DNA from: Pasteurella atlantica
GTDB taxonomy: Bacteria; Pseudomonadota; Gammaproteobacteria; Enterobacterales; Pasteurellaceae
Length of the DNA stretch: 64,000 nucleotides
Assembly (NCBI RefSeq): GCF_963693435.1
Contig: NZ_OY856306.1
Location: 806,001 to 870,000, forward strand
Direction of reading: 5' to 3'
The notes under the pieces were generated by a model, which searched no databases, was not told the DNA's origin, and saw nothing but the letters and a program-made list of their open reading frames with translations. Within the stretch, counting starts at the first letter, position 1; each line of letters starts with the position of its first letter. Shown here piece after piece: positions 40,786 through 50,597 of this stretch. Position numbers and translations under genes: made by a program.

Positions 40786-40867
40786 AAAACCTGTATTGTT
40801 TTTGGCAATACAGGTTTTTGTTTTTGAATGATAGTAAAAAATATAGGCAAGTAAACTCACCTATATT
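40786..40867. repeat. Right arm of ~80-bp inverted repeat around relBE
   Basis: Reverse complement of 40066-40144, including palindrome H5 and the ATATAGGC...CACCTATAT hairpin. Such a hairpin otherwise follows only type II cassettes (C3, C11), so this arm may be the trace of a lost convergent cassette end. Confidence 0.75.
40790..40814. terminator. Array palindrome H5
   Basis: CCTGTATTG TTTTTGG CAATACAGG. Separates RelBE from HigBA. Confidence 0.85.
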
Positions 40868-40884
40868 TTGAGATTATATGAAAT

Positions 40885-41205
40885 TTACACAGTTCGTGAA
40901 ATCGTATCCTCATTTTTGTATTTAACAGGAATAACGTTATACTCTCTATTCATTTGTTCTACTTGCCACAAATCATAAGCTAACTGCATTTGTAACCAAG
41001 TTTCAGGGGTTGGACCTCGTCCTAACCATTTATGTAAACGAATTGCCATATCAGGGGTAATGGCAGACTTTTCATTAAGTAATCTTGATAAAGTTACTCG
41101 TGAAATCCCGAGCTGTCTTGCGGCTTCTGTTATTGTTAAACCAAGCTCTGGTAAAATATCTTCTCTAATAATTGCCATCGGGTGGGCGGGACTATACATT
41201 CTCAT
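40885..41205 (-). CDS. higA: HigA family antitoxin (XRE/VapI type)
   Basis: 106 residues with helix-turn-helix TITEAARQLGISRVTLSRLLN and the family PAHPMAIIREDILPELGL start. Second gene of a higB-higA pair (toxin first), with a 11-base gap. Binds HigB and its own promoter. Confidence 0.87.
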   Translation of the reverse strand: MRMYSPAHPMAIIREDILPELGLTITEAARQLGISRVTLSRLLNEKSAITPDMAIRLHKWLGRGPTPETWLQMQLAYDLWQVEQMNREYNVIPVKYKNEDTISRTV

Positions 41206-41216
41206 ATTTTCATTCC

Positions 41217-41495
41217 TTAATGATAATCTTGATAATTTACAATTTCTGCATCACCATTTTCAAATTTAAAAGTAATACGCCAATTTCCATTTACTTTGAC
41301 ACTCCAATGTTCTTGTAAATTACCTGATAACTTATGTAAATTATAGCTAGGTAAATTAAGCTCTTGAACATCTTTTGCTTTCTCTAAAATGGTTAAAATA
41401 CGATTAAGTTTATTTTTATGGGATGTGATAATCCCAGCTGTAGAACCTGTTTTAAAAAACTTTTCTAATCCTTTATGTTTAAATGAAATAATCAC
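41217..41495 (-). CDS. higB: HigB family toxin
   Basis: 92 residues, RelE-like fold with SFKHKGLEKFFKTG at the N-terminus, LSGNLQEHWSVKVNGNWRI and a terminal NYQDYH. Ribosome-dependent mRNA endonuclease by family. Related to, but clearly distinct from, the HigB at 49907-50182. Confidence 0.88.
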   Translation of the reverse strand: MIISFKHKGLEKFFKTGSTAGIITSHKNKLNRILTILEKAKDVQELNLPSYNLHKLSGNLQEHWSVKVNGNWRITFKFENGDAEIVNYQDYH

Positions 41496-41587
41496 AAAAG
41501 TTGACCTATTTACTTTTAAATTTGAGTTATTGTAAGCTGTATAGATACGCTTATCAAGAGGTCTATTTCAGTATTACTAATAAAAAA

Positions 41588-41612
41588 ACCTGTATTGCCA
41601 AAAACAATACAG
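41588..41612. terminator. Array palindrome H6
   Basis: CCTGTATTG CCAAAAA CAATACAGG. Closes the second junction (two TA modules, three palindromes). Confidence 0.85.
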
Positions 41613-41702
41613 GTTTTTAATTTTCTTATTCAACCTCAAACAAAGTTGCAAAATATGATCAACATCTTACCGCTTGTTTAAGGTGACGGTGATATTACCA
41701 AA

Positions 41703-43229
41703 CTAGATAATATTAACGGTAATATCAGCATCAACTATTAAGTTATTTCCAGCACCATCAGTATATGTAACATACTTATCGTTCGTAGCTGTTTCTGTGA
41801 AACCACCTGTTAGCTTAAGAGTAGCCTCTTCAGAGTGATTAGAATAATAATGGTCTGTTACTCTAATATTCTTAGATGCACTAACTATTTTGTCAATCTC
41901 TGCAGCTGAGAAAGTAAATTTTTCATTATCCTGTAAATAAATATGTGTTAAACCATCTAAACTAGCAAGTGTACCTATCTTAGTTAGTGACACCGGCTCA
42001 TAGATGAATAAGAGATCTGCATTACCATCAATAATACCATCACTGTCTGATGCTCTATTATCCCTAGCTATAAACAATTTCTCATTAGCATTGTTATAGA
42101 AATTCTCTTCTGAGAAAGTTATCACTTTATTTCCTTGTTTATCAATTGAGAATTCTTTTCTGCCAATTAGCTGATCTAGATCATTGTACGACATTTCGTT
42201 ACCCCACTGACTTCCACTTGGTCTTGTAACAAGCGATTCAACGAAACGTCCCTCTTCATTATAAGTATATTCCATACTATTGATAGGCGATTTATTTCCT
42301 TCTGCATCCAATTTAGATATTTTTCTTTCAACTGTTTGATCCCAATCATTAATAGCTGGATACTCTCTTAATTGATCGTATGTTCCATCTCCATTAAAGT
42401 CCTCTTCCCATGTAGCCTGGTTCCCATTTTCATCGTAAGTATATCTGTCATTTCTGATTGGTTTATGATTTGCAGATAAAGTAGTTGCCTTGATAAGGTT
42501 ATTATTATCATCGTAGAAATGTAATTTTGTTGTTTCTAGAGTTCCATCATTATCATTATCTACTGCAACTGTTTTAATATTGCCATTGTCATAATAAGTA
42601 TAAATAGTTGATGAATCAGGTTCTCCATCATCATTTTTATCATGATGTACTTTCTTCACCAAGCCATTATCATAATATTCATAAGTCTTCGATGATAAAG
42701 CACCACCAAACTGAGTCATTTCCTTAGCAACTGACCCATCAGGATTATAGTCAAAAGATATTACTTTATCGTCAGCTCCATCCATATTAAGGTCGATTTT
42801 CTCTTTCTTGATAGTACCATCGGAATTATATTCAAAAGATGATTTATAATCTTTATCACCATCATTATAGAAATCATATTCAGAATCTAGCACTTCTCCT
42901 CGACCATCACGAGTAATTCTATCGGTGCGACCACTAATACCTTTTTCATCACCTCGTTTATCTACATCAAACTTAACAGTGATGATACCTTCTTCATCAA
43001 CATTAGTAATGGTGCCTTTTTCAATAGTAGTTATATTGTGCTTGTCAATAATAGTATTGGTTATTGCATCTGGAGTTCCATCGCTCTCTTTATCAATTAT
43101 CTCTGTTGTTTTGTTTAGTTTGCCATCATCAGTAGTATCTGATTTGATAATTGTAGACTCTGGATTACCATCTCCGTCCTCGTCAGTTTCAGTGACTGTT
43201 GATACAGCGGAGGATAGGTTGTAACACAT
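41703..43229 (-). CDS. Cassette C4: divergent acidic repeat protein
   Basis: 508 residues from ATG 43229 (MCYNLSSAVSTVTETDEDGDG, A-type leader next to the A end of its spacer). After the leader the N-terminal part belongs to neither group 1 nor group 2 (STIIKSDTTDDGKLNKTTE). The middle has YD-type turns (YTYDENGNQATW, YNEEGRFVES) with fewer acidic loops, resembling RHS/YD repeats more than the others do. The C-terminal module is type I-like, ending TDGAGNNLIVDADITVNII. DUS at 41669-41677 (reverse). Confidence 0.78.
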   Translation of the reverse strand: MCYNLSSAVSTVTETDEDGDGNPESTIIKSDTTDDGKLNKTTEIIDKESDGTPDAITNTIIDKHNITTIEKGTITNVDEEGIITVKFDVDKRGDEKGISGRTDRITRDGRGEVLDSEYDFYNDGDKDYKSSFEYNSDGTIKKEKIDLNMDGADDKVISFDYNPDGSVAKEMTQFGGALSSKTYEYYDNGLVKKVHHDKNDDGEPDSSTIYTYYDNGNIKTVAVDNDNDGTLETTKLHFYDDNNNLIKATTLSANHKPIRNDRYTYDENGNQATWEEDFNGDGTYDQLREYPAINDWDQTVERKISKLDAEGNKSPINSMEYTYNEEGRFVESLVTRPSGSQWGNEMSYNDLDQLIGRKEFSIDKQGNKVITFSEENFYNNANEKLFIARDNRASDSDGIIDGNADLLFIYEPVSLTKIGTLASLDGLTHIYLQDNEKFTFSAAEIDKIVSASKNIRVTDHYYSNHSEEATLKLTGGFTETATNDKYVTYTDGAGNNLIVDADITVNII

Positions 43230-43587
43230 TGATTTAACTATGTTTTTAAGTTTTGTTTAATTGCAGTATTAAAATATGTAGGCTGTACATTTTTGTGTAA
43301 AAAATATCCTTTTAAAGGCGTTTTCTTGATTAATAAAAATCAGAATTTTTATTCTTTTAGTGTCGTTTATGAATTTGAATTTTTTAGATAATCACCATTT
43401 GGATGAGATATTCTAATGATAGGGCGTTTGATATTTAAATTTATACTGATTATTTCTTCAAATCTAAGTATTTTTTCATTTATTTTTAATACGACTATTC
43501 TCCCAAAATAGTGTCATTTTAGAGAGAAAAAAGGGACTTACAGTTAATTTTTTATTTTAATAAAGAGCAATTAAATCAACTGGTTAT
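43221..43587. promoter_or_regulatory. Divergent spacer D2 (A end left, B end right)
   Basis: 367 bases, the inverse orientation of D1. Cores GTAACACATTGATTTAA (left) and TTAAATCAACTGGTTAT (right). The A end supplies the ATG of C4; the B end gives C5 no start. Confidence 0.7.
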
Positions 43588-43650
43588 GCACTCTTCTCCG
43601 CTGTATCAACAGTCACTGAAAACGACGCAGATGCAGACGGTACTCCTGAA

Positions 43651-45573
43651 GTGATAAAAACCGAGTTAGATACGGATGGAGATGGTAAAGTTGATACTGT
43701 AACAATTGCTAAAGATTTGGATGACGATGGAACTGTTGATATCAGCAGAACTGCTGTTGATATGGATGGCAACGATACACCTGAAAAAGTAATTGTGACC
43801 ACAAAAGATGCCATTACAGGCGAAATTGTTGAAACAACTTACATTGATGAAAACCAAGATGGTAAACCTGACAGAACCATTATTTCAGTCGATAAAGACC
43901 ATGATGGTACCTTTGAAACCGTGACTGAATCTACCACTGAAAGAGATGGAACCAAAATCACCAAAGAGTTTATTAACACAGATGATGAAGGTGCACTTGA
44001 TGAAGTGCTTGTCACCATTGAACATCCAAACAAAACAGTGACAACAGAAACAGGTAAAATCACTGAAGGTAAAGATGGCAATCTAGTTATCGACTATGAC
44101 GTAGATAAATACTCGAATGGAAAAGCCATCAGTGGCAGAACCGATACGTTAGATAAAGACGGTAATGTACTGAAATCAGAATACGATGTGAATAATGATG
44201 GTACAACGGACAGCATTACTACACGTGAATTTGATAAACTTGGCAATAATACTGTTGAGAATATTGACAAAGATGCTGATGGAAAATCTGATGTTATTAA
44301 GACTAACAAATTTGATGAGCAGGGTAATGCTGTTAAAACAGATGTTGATTTAGATGCTGATGGAAAAACAGACCAAATTATTACTCGTGAATTTGATGAG
44401 AAAGGTAATGCGACTAAAGTATCAGAGGATTTAGATAATGATGGTAAAGTCGACCGTTCTACAACTAATGAATTTAATGCTAAAAATCAACTTGTGAAAT
44501 CAAGTAATGATTTAAACGATGACGGCATACCTGAAAATATCAGTGAATATGAGTATGATATTTATGGCAATAGAACCAAGATAAAAATTGATCAAAATGC
44601 TGATGGAAAGGTGGACATTATTGAGATTAGAGAGTTTAATGAAAAAGGTCTTATAAATAAGGTCAGTGTTGATCAAAATGCTGATGGTCAGATTGATCGT
44701 ATTACTACTAAAGAGTTTGACGATTTTGGTAGAGTAATCAAGGCGAATGTGGATAAAAATGCTGATGGAGTAATAAATCAAAATATAACCTATGAATTTA
44801 ATGATAAAAATCAATTGGTTGAGATTAATTATGATTACAATAATGATGGGAAGGTAGATCGTGTTGAGGCTAGAGAGTTTGATGAAAAAGGTCTTATAAA
44901 TAAGGTCAGTATTGATCAAAATGGTGATGGTCAAATTGATAGTATTCTTACTAAAGAGTTTGACAATTTTGGTAGAGTAATCAAGGCGAATGTGGATAAA
45001 AATGCTGATGGTATAGTTGATAGTAATAGAATCCACGAGTATAATGACAAAGGTCAGTTAGTTAAGGTTAGTTATGATAACAATAATGATGGAAAGGCAG
45101 ATGGTATTTATATTAAAGAGTATAATGACAAATCTCAGGTGGCAAAAATTGAGCAGGATAAAAATGCAGATGATGTAATTGATGGTGTTCTTACTTATTT
45201 ATATGATATAAATGATCTCACTTTTGTAACTGAAGATGCTGATTCTGATGGTAATGCGGAGGCACTTTTCGTCTATAAAGATAGCGATATTTCAACAGTT
45301 GATCATCTTTTAGGTCTTGGATATATCCATTTCTATGAGGGTTATGTTAGCCTCACTATTTCAGACAAGACTCTGGACAAAATATCAAACAGCGATAATA
45401 ATCATAAAGTGATTGTAAATAGCAAGAAATCAGGTGATCAATTACACCTAGACGGAAACTTCACCAAAACCACTGAGACAGAAGCTCACGATGGTCAAGA
45501 CTATGTTAAATACACGGATGAGGCTGGAAATGCGTTAATCGTAGATCCTGATATCACAGTAGATATTATCTAG
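43651..45573 (+). CDS. Cassette C5: acidic repeat protein, no start in leader
   Basis: 640 residues from GTG 43651. The frame is open to 43564 through GGT TAT GCA CTC TTC TCC GCT GTA, but no ATG, GTG or TTG occurs in it. N-terminal group 1, nearly identical to C8, C9 and C12. The repeat region contains an exact-phase 243-bp duplication (copies near 44641 and 44884), i.e. three 81-bp units. C-terminal type I. DUS at 45599-45607. Likely not expressed in this orientation. Confidence 0.75.
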   Translation: MIKTELDTDGDGKVDTVTIAKDLDDDGTVDISRTAVDMDGNDTPEKVIVTTKDAITGEIVETTYIDENQDGKPDRTIISVDKDHDGTFETVTESTTERDGTKITKEFINTDDEGALDEVLVTIEHPNKTVTTETGKITEGKDGNLVIDYDVDKYSNGKAISGRTDTLDKDGNVLKSEYDVNNDGTTDSITTREFDKLGNNTVENIDKDADGKSDVIKTNKFDEQGNAVKTDVDLDADGKTDQIITREFDEKGNATKVSEDLDNDGKVDRSTTNEFNAKNQLVKSSNDLNDDGIPENISEYEYDIYGNRTKIKIDQNADGKVDIIEIREFNEKGLINKVSVDQNADGQIDRITTKEFDDFGRVIKANVDKNADGVINQNITYEFNDKNQLVEINYDYNNDGKVDRVEAREFDEKGLINKVSIDQNGDGQIDSILTKEFDNFGRVIKANVDKNADGIVDSNRIHEYNDKGQLVKVSYDNNNDGKADGIYIKEYNDKSQVAKIEQDKNADDVIDGVLTYLYDINDLTFVTEDADSDGNAEALFVYKDSDISTVDHLLGLGYIHFYEGYVSLTISDKTLDKISNSDNNHKVIVNSKKSGDQLHLDGNFTKTTETEAHDGQDYVKYTDEAGNALIVDPDITVDII

Positions 45574-45662
45574 TTTAATAACACCAAATTCACCTTAAAC
45601 AAGCGGTAAGATGTTGATCATATTTTGCAACTTTGTTTAAGGCTGAATAAGAAAAATTAAAA

Positions 45663-45686
45663 CCTGTATTGTTTTGGCAATACAGG
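45663..45686. terminator. Array palindrome H7
   Basis: CCTGTATTG TTTTGG CAATACAGG. Only palindrome in the third junction, between C5 and the vapBC-type module. Confidence 0.85.
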
Positions 45687-45710
45687 TTTTTTTATAGTCT
45701 CAAAATATCC

Positions 45711-46088
45711 TTAGGGTCTAAATACTTGTATTTCAATATCCTTCATCATTTTATAGTGTTTGTCATTACCCGTTAAAAGAGGAATATTATAAGCGGCTGC
45801 AGTTGCGCCAATAAGGGAATCTGCAAGTTGAATTGAGTGACTTAAGTAGTATTGCTCAACATAAAACATTGCTTTTGTCGATATGTCTTCAGAAACATAT
45901 AAGATTTTGGTTCCCCACAGCTTAAATGCTCTATGTAATTGGGCTAATTCCTGTTTATTTCTCATACCCTGAACCAGCTCCATATAGGTTATCACAGAAA
46001 TTTGAAAGTTCCCTGCTGTTTCGATTGTCTTATATGCGTTTTCGTTTCCTCGTAAATACCAAATAAGAACATCAGTATCTATAAGCAT
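45711..46088 (-). CDS. vapC: VapC-type PIN toxin
   Basis: 125 residues with LIDTDVLIWYLRG (first acidic residue), ISVITYMELVQGM (second) and LADSLIGATAA then LLTGNDKHY (third and fourth). PIN ribonuclease by family. Directly follows its antitoxin with no gap. Confidence 0.88.
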   Translation of the reverse strand: MLIDTDVLIWYLRGNENAYKTIETAGNFQISVITYMELVQGMRNKQELAQLHRAFKLWGTKILYVSEDISTKAMFYVEQYYLSHSIQLADSLIGATAAAYNIPLLTGNDKHYKMMKDIEIQVFRP

Positions 46089-46322
46089 TTAAAACCGTCC
46101 TTTGCGAAGGTGACGAACATATGCTTGGACATCATCCATCATTTCATTGTCTTTCCACATACCAAATAATTGATGGCTGTCATTCATATTTTCTTTGGCT
46201 TCATAAGGAACAAGTCTCGCACAAGGCTGTCCTCGGTAGGTGATTATAACGTCTTCACCTCGATTGACTGATTCGATAAGCTTTTTAGAATGAAACCGTA
46301 AGTCTTTTGCTGTTGCTATCAT
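46089..46322 (-). CDS. Phd/YefM-type antitoxin (VapB role)
   Basis: 77 residues starting MIATAKDLRFHSKKLIESV, a Phd/YefM fold with VIITYRGQPCARLVPY, then an acidic helix that would enter the toxin. Encoded just before the PIN gene. Confidence 0.85.
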   Translation of the reverse strand: MIATAKDLRFHSKKLIESVNRGEDVIITYRGQPCARLVPYEAKENMNDSHQLFGMWKDNEMMDDVQAYVRHLRKGRF

Positions 46323-46439
46323 AAAATACTCCCGCTATGTAAAGTTTTCATTTTGAAGTATAAACTATATAAAAAAGAAATCAATCTGTGAATTGGAAAA
46401 TGGATATAAAGGACAAAAAGCAGAGGTTTTTCATAAAAA

Positions 46440-46464
46440 AAGGGGTAACTATATTACCCCTTTT
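46440..46464 (-). terminator. Terminator of cassette C6
   Basis: AGGGGTAA and TTACCCCT arms with CTATA loop. This differs from the palindromes used elsewhere and marks C6 as an outlier. Confidence 0.75.
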
Positions 46465-46483
46465 AGATCCCATAATTTATCTA

Positions 46484-47584
46484 TTATCCAGCAATAACAA
46501 TAACATCTGGATCAACCACTATTGATAGATCTCCTATCGTATAAGTATCTGGATTGGTGTCTCCTTCAACTTTCGTATCAATAATTTCTTGACTTAATTT
46601 CAAAACATCATCTTTAGTGCTACTTCTGATTGTTAGTGTGTCTCCAGCAATAGAATTTAGAACATCATCACTAATAGTCAATACGGTACTATCCTTTTGA
46701 GACAACCAAATTGTAGATAAGTTTTCATAAGAAAATCCTTCATAGCTGTCTAATTCTAGGCTTCCAATAGAAGATTCTTTATACTGAATACTTTCAACTT
46801 TACCATCATCCCCCTTATCTTGGAATATAACAGTCGCTTTGTTAAAGGCATCAAAATCTTTATAGTAGTTTCCTTGATCTATTGTACCGTCATTATTGTC
46901 ATCACTATTCCAAGCAATTCTTCTTCCATAATTATCGTAGTGAGTTTCAATTCTTCTTTCATAAGTATTGTCACCATCTTGGTCAAGAAGTTCTTCTACT
47001 GCACGACCATATTTGTCGTATGTTGCTTTATTTCTTGAGTTAATACTGTCGTCATTCCCTCTATCTAATTCCATTAGCTGTGCTTTACCGCATGGAGTGA
47101 ACTCACTGTAGTATGCTACATAATCCATTTTGTCACCAGAGCCATCATTATCAGAACCCCATGAAAGTAGTCTGCCTTCATCATCATACGTACGGTGAAT
47201 AATACGTTCTATAGTGCTAACATCACGATCCTTATCCACTGATACCGTCAATGCTCTATTTTGTGCATTAAAATCACTGTATAAATTGGTTTCATTAATT
47301 CTGCCGTCTGCATTTTGATCAATATCTACTCTAGTTACACGTCCCATTTCATCATAAGTACTATAGGAAATATTATCAATCTTAGCATCCGCATCTCTAT
47401 CAAGTTGACGTACTCTAGCTTGTCCATTTTCATTAAAGTCTTCATAACGGTTAACAGTATCTATTTTGCCTAAAGCATATCTATCAAGGGATTCCTTCAC
47501 GACATTTCCATCAGTATCATGTTCATAATAGATTATTTGATCAGCTTTCCCATCTCTATCGAAATCATATTCAGTCTTAGTCAC
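46484..47584 (-). CDS. Cassette C6: outlier acidic repeat protein
   Basis: 366 residues from GTG 47584. The frame is open about 105 codons upstream to 47900, through leader GYVLFSAVSTVTELD, without a standard start. The upstream part matches group 2 (TTTEATTKPDGTVVTTVHT by translation). The middle repeats are ~27 residues (YDFDRDGKADQIIYYEHDT). The C-terminal module is unique (STVLTISDDVLNSIAGD, ending VVDPDVIVIAG). It lacks both the DUS and the array palindrome and has its own terminator. Confidence 0.72.
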   Translation of the reverse strand: MTKTEYDFDRDGKADQIIYYEHDTDGNVVKESLDRYALGKIDTVNRYEDFNENGQARVRQLDRDADAKIDNISYSTYDEMGRVTRVDIDQNADGRINETNLYSDFNAQNRALTVSVDKDRDVSTIERIIHRTYDDEGRLLSWGSDNDGSGDKMDYVAYYSEFTPCGKAQLMELDRGNDDSINSRNKATYDKYGRAVEELLDQDGDNTYERRIETHYDNYGRRIAWNSDDNNDGTIDQGNYYKDFDAFNKATVIFQDKGDDGKVESIQYKESSIGSLELDSYEGFSYENLSTIWLSQKDSTVLTISDDVLNSIAGDTLTIRSSTKDDVLKLSQEIIDTKVEGDTNPDTYTIGDLSIVVDPDVIVIAG

Positions 47585-47899
47585 TAACCCATTTTCATTA
47601 AGAGTTTGAATTTCATTTGTAAGACATCCGTTATCTGAGAATTTATCTTTTACAAGCGTAATAGTTTGTGTTCCATCTGAATGATTAACAATGGTTCCTG
47701 TTGAGGTTGTTTTAGCTCCATTGCCTGGTTCTTGAGTGATAATTGTTACTCCATCTTGAATACCATCATCATTACTATCTGTGTGAACAGTAGTAACGAC
47801 CGTACCATCAGGCTTCGTAGTCGCCTCTGTGGTAGTGTCTGCAATACCGTCTCCATCCTTGTCTAGTTCAGTGACTGTTGATACAGCGGAGAAGAGTAC

Positions 47900-48269
47900 G
47901 TAACCAGTTGATTTAATTGCGCTTTATTAAAATAAAAAAATTAACTGTAAGTCCCTTTTTTCTCTCTAAAATGACACTATTTTGGGAGAATAGTCGTATT
48001 AAAAATAAATGAAAAAATACTTAGATTTGAAGAAATAATCAGTATAAATTTAAATATCAAACGCCCTATCATTAGAATATCTCATCCAAATGGATGATTA
48101 TCTAAACCATTAAAATCTATAAATGACATTAAAAGAATAAAAATTCTGATTTTTACTAATCAAGAAAACGCCTTTGAAAAGGATGTTTTTTACACAAATC
48201 TATCTAGCCTACATATTTTAATTCTTCGATTAACTAAAAATTAAAAACATAGTTAAATCAATATGTTAC
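47900..48269. promoter_or_regulatory. Divergent spacer D3 (B end left, A end right)
   Basis: 370 bases with cores GTAACCAGTTGATTTAA and TTAAATCAATATGTTAC. On the A side the usual ATG is ATA and the upstream ATG is CTA-like, so neither neighbour has a start. Confidence 0.7.
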
Positions 48270-48542
48270 GCACTCTTCTCCGCTGTATCAACAGTCACTG
48301 AACTAGACAAGGATGGAGATGGTATTGCAGACACCACAACAGAGGTAATTACGAAGCCTGATGGTACGGTAATTACTACGGTTCACACAGATAGTAATGA
48401 TGATGGAAAACAAGATTCTGTTGTCAATATTATTGAAAAATCTAACGGTGTTACCACAACAGAAACAGGGACAATTACTCATAAAGATAATGGAACTCAA
48501 GTTATAAATTATAATATAGATCATTATTCTGATGGAAAAGAT

Positions 48543-49694
48543 ATGCATGTTAGGATTGATAAGCTTGATGCTGAAGGAAATATTACCGAAGAAAAACATG
48601 ATCTTAATCTAGATGGGAAAATGGAGACTATTGTAGAGAGAAGTTTTGATGACAATGGATTGATCCAAGAAGAGCGTACTTATATAGGTGGATTAAGTCA
48701 ACCAAGCAATATTAAAATTTTTGATATTGCCAACGGAACAGCTACATTAACTAAGATTAGGGCTGGTAGAATCTTTGAAACTCAAGAGATAGAGTATGCT
48801 AATGCTTCAGATCAAACAAAAGAAGCTAAAACAATATTTAAGGATTCAGAAGGCAATATTAAATCAACCGAGACATATAAATATAATGATAAAGGACAAC
48901 TAGAAGAAAAATCCGTAGAAAAAAATGGTAGTCTTAAAAATGAATATTATGAACATGACAATGAAACAGGAAATACAACCAAAGTAAGTTATGATAATGA
49001 TGGAGATCCTAGCACCCCTATTGATTCATTTGTAGTTAATGAATATGATCAATATGGAACTCTGATTAAAAGATATTATGATAAGGATGGTGATCCAGAT
49101 ACTCCTTTTGATCGTTTTGTTAGATTTGATAATATGAACGACCAACATTTATATGAAAAACTCTATTATAATAATGGCCAAGCTTTTAATGATTTGAAGT
49201 TTAATGATATTAAACAACAGATCTGGCAAGGATTTAATAGAGATGGTGATTTAAGCAATGGCTATGAACAAATAGATTACTATTCATTTACAGAGGAGAG
49301 AGATCAAGCTCTAATCATTAGGGATACTAATGGTCATGGAAGATTTATATCTTATCTCTATTATGATGCTGATTTACAAGCCCTTTATGATGATAACCCT
49401 TCTGAAGGTAAGGATGTATTCTCTGGATTAACTAACATGACAATATTAAATGTACATCAGCAGGAACCAGTAATATTAACTTTATCAGATGAGATGATAG
49501 ATAAAATGGTGGGTAATACTGATAATCATAAATTTTATGTTGATTCTTATCGTGAGAATAAATTAGTTTTACAGGGAAGTTTTGAAAAAACAGGTGAAAC
49601 GGAAATACGCCAAAATCAATCTTATGAATTATATAGTGATGAAGCTGGACATGTAGTTGTTGTAGATCCAGATCTCATAGTCGATATTATCTAG
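48543..49694 (+). CDS. Cassette C7: acidic repeat protein, no start in leader
   Basis: 383 residues from ATG 48543. The frame is open from 48258 through TAC GCA CTC TTC TCC GCT GTA with no standard start codon, so the true protein may be about 90 residues longer or the gene silent. N-terminal group 2. Fewer DG loops than its relatives. The C-terminal module is divergent (ELYSDEAGHVVVVDPDLIV). DUS at 49720-49728. It adjoins the A spacer end but has a B-type leader (CACTCTTCTCC), a recombinant junction. Confidence 0.72.
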   Translation: MHVRIDKLDAEGNITEEKHDLNLDGKMETIVERSFDDNGLIQEERTYIGGLSQPSNIKIFDIANGTATLTKIRAGRIFETQEIEYANASDQTKEAKTIFKDSEGNIKSTETYKYNDKGQLEEKSVEKNGSLKNEYYEHDNETGNTTKVSYDNDGDPSTPIDSFVVNEYDQYGTLIKRYYDKDGDPDTPFDRFVRFDNMNDQHLYEKLYYNNGQAFNDLKFNDIKQQIWQGFNRDGDLSNGYEQIDYYSFTEERDQALIIRDTNGHGRFISYLYYDADLQALYDDNPSEGKDVFSGLTNMTILNVHQQEPVILTLSDEMIDKMVGNTDNHKFYVDSYRENKLVLQGSFEKTGETEIRQNQSYELYSDEAGHVVVVDPDLIVDII

Positions 49695-49782
49695 TTTGAT
49701 AACAGCAAATTCACCTTAAACAAGCGGTAAGATTTTTCCAAAAATTTGTAACTTTGTTTAAGGCTGAATAAGAAAATTAAAA

Positions 49783-49807
49783 CCTGTATTGTTTTTGGCA
49801 ATACAGG
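49783..49807. terminator. Array palindrome H8
   Basis: CCTGTATTG TTTTTGG CAATACAGG. Between C7 and HigBA. Confidence 0.85.
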
Positions 49808-49906
49808 TTTTTTTACATACTTAATCAGGAAAAAATAAAATATTTCAAAATAGTTGTAAGCCTGCTTTTATGTGATATAATTACATCACAAATATTAGGG
49901 ATTAAA

Positions 49907-50182
49907 ATGATAAAAAGTTTTAAACACAAAGGGTTGAAGCAATATTTTGAAAAAGGAACGACAAAAGGATTACGAGCTGATCATGTGAGAAAAATAAACA
50001 GTATCCTTACCTTAGTAGATCGTTCGAAAGCCGTTGAAGATTTTAATCAATTATTTAAGTGTCATGAATTAAAAGGCGAGTGTAAAGGCATTTATTCAAT
50101 GACTGTCAGTGGTAATTGGCGGATTACCTTTAAATTTATTGATGGCAATGCTTATATTTTAAATTATGAAGATTATCATTAG
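49907..50182 (+). CDS. higB: HigB family toxin
   Basis: 91 residues, SFKHKGLKQYFEKGTTKGL start, ELKGECKGIYSMTVSGNWR and terminal LNYEDYH. Same family as 41217-41495 but diverged. mRNA endonuclease by family; toxin gene first. Confidence 0.88.
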   Translation: MIKSFKHKGLKQYFEKGTTKGLRADHVRKINSILTLVDRSKAVEDFNQLFKCHELKGECKGIYSMTVSGNWRITFKFIDGNAYILNYEDYH

Positions 50183-50190
50183 GAGAAATC

Positions 50191-50487
50191 ATGCGTAAAC
50201 CAGCACATCCAGGTGAAATTTTATTAGATGGATTTATTGAACCAAATAATATTAAGATTAAAGATTTATCACAACATTTAGGATTTTCTCGTGAAACATT
50301 GTCACGCGTATTACACGCTAAAACCCCAATGACCGCTAATTTAGCGTTGAAACTTGAAGAAGCAGGGATTAGTACAGCGAGATTATGGCTTGATTTACAA
50401 ACTGAGTATGACTTATTTGAGCTAAAGCAGAAACGAGTTGGTGACCCAATTAAACCTTTTATTTTTGATAATATGGTTTTAGTTTAG
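50191..50487 (+). CDS. higA: HigA family antitoxin
   Basis: 98 residues with PAHPGEILLDGFIEPNNIK start and helix-turn-helix KDLSQHLGFSRETLSRVLH. AGGAGAAATC precedes the ATG, 8 bases after higB. Confidence 0.9.
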   Translation: MRKPAHPGEILLDGFIEPNNIKIKDLSQHLGFSRETLSRVLHAKTPMTANLALKLEEAGISTARLWLDLQTEYDLFELKQKRVGDPIKPFIFDNMVLV

Positions 50488-50530
50488 ATAGCTATACGAA
50501 TTTCAAATTAAGTAAAGTTCAAAAATAAAA

Positions 50531-50554
50531 CCTGTATTGTTTTGGCAATACAGG
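50531..50554. terminator. Array palindrome H9
   Basis: CCTGTATTG TTTTGG CAATACAGG. Separates two convergent TA modules. Confidence 0.85.
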
Positions 50555-50597
50555 TTTTTTTGAACTATCTTAAAAATTTATATTATTTTTTAATAGG

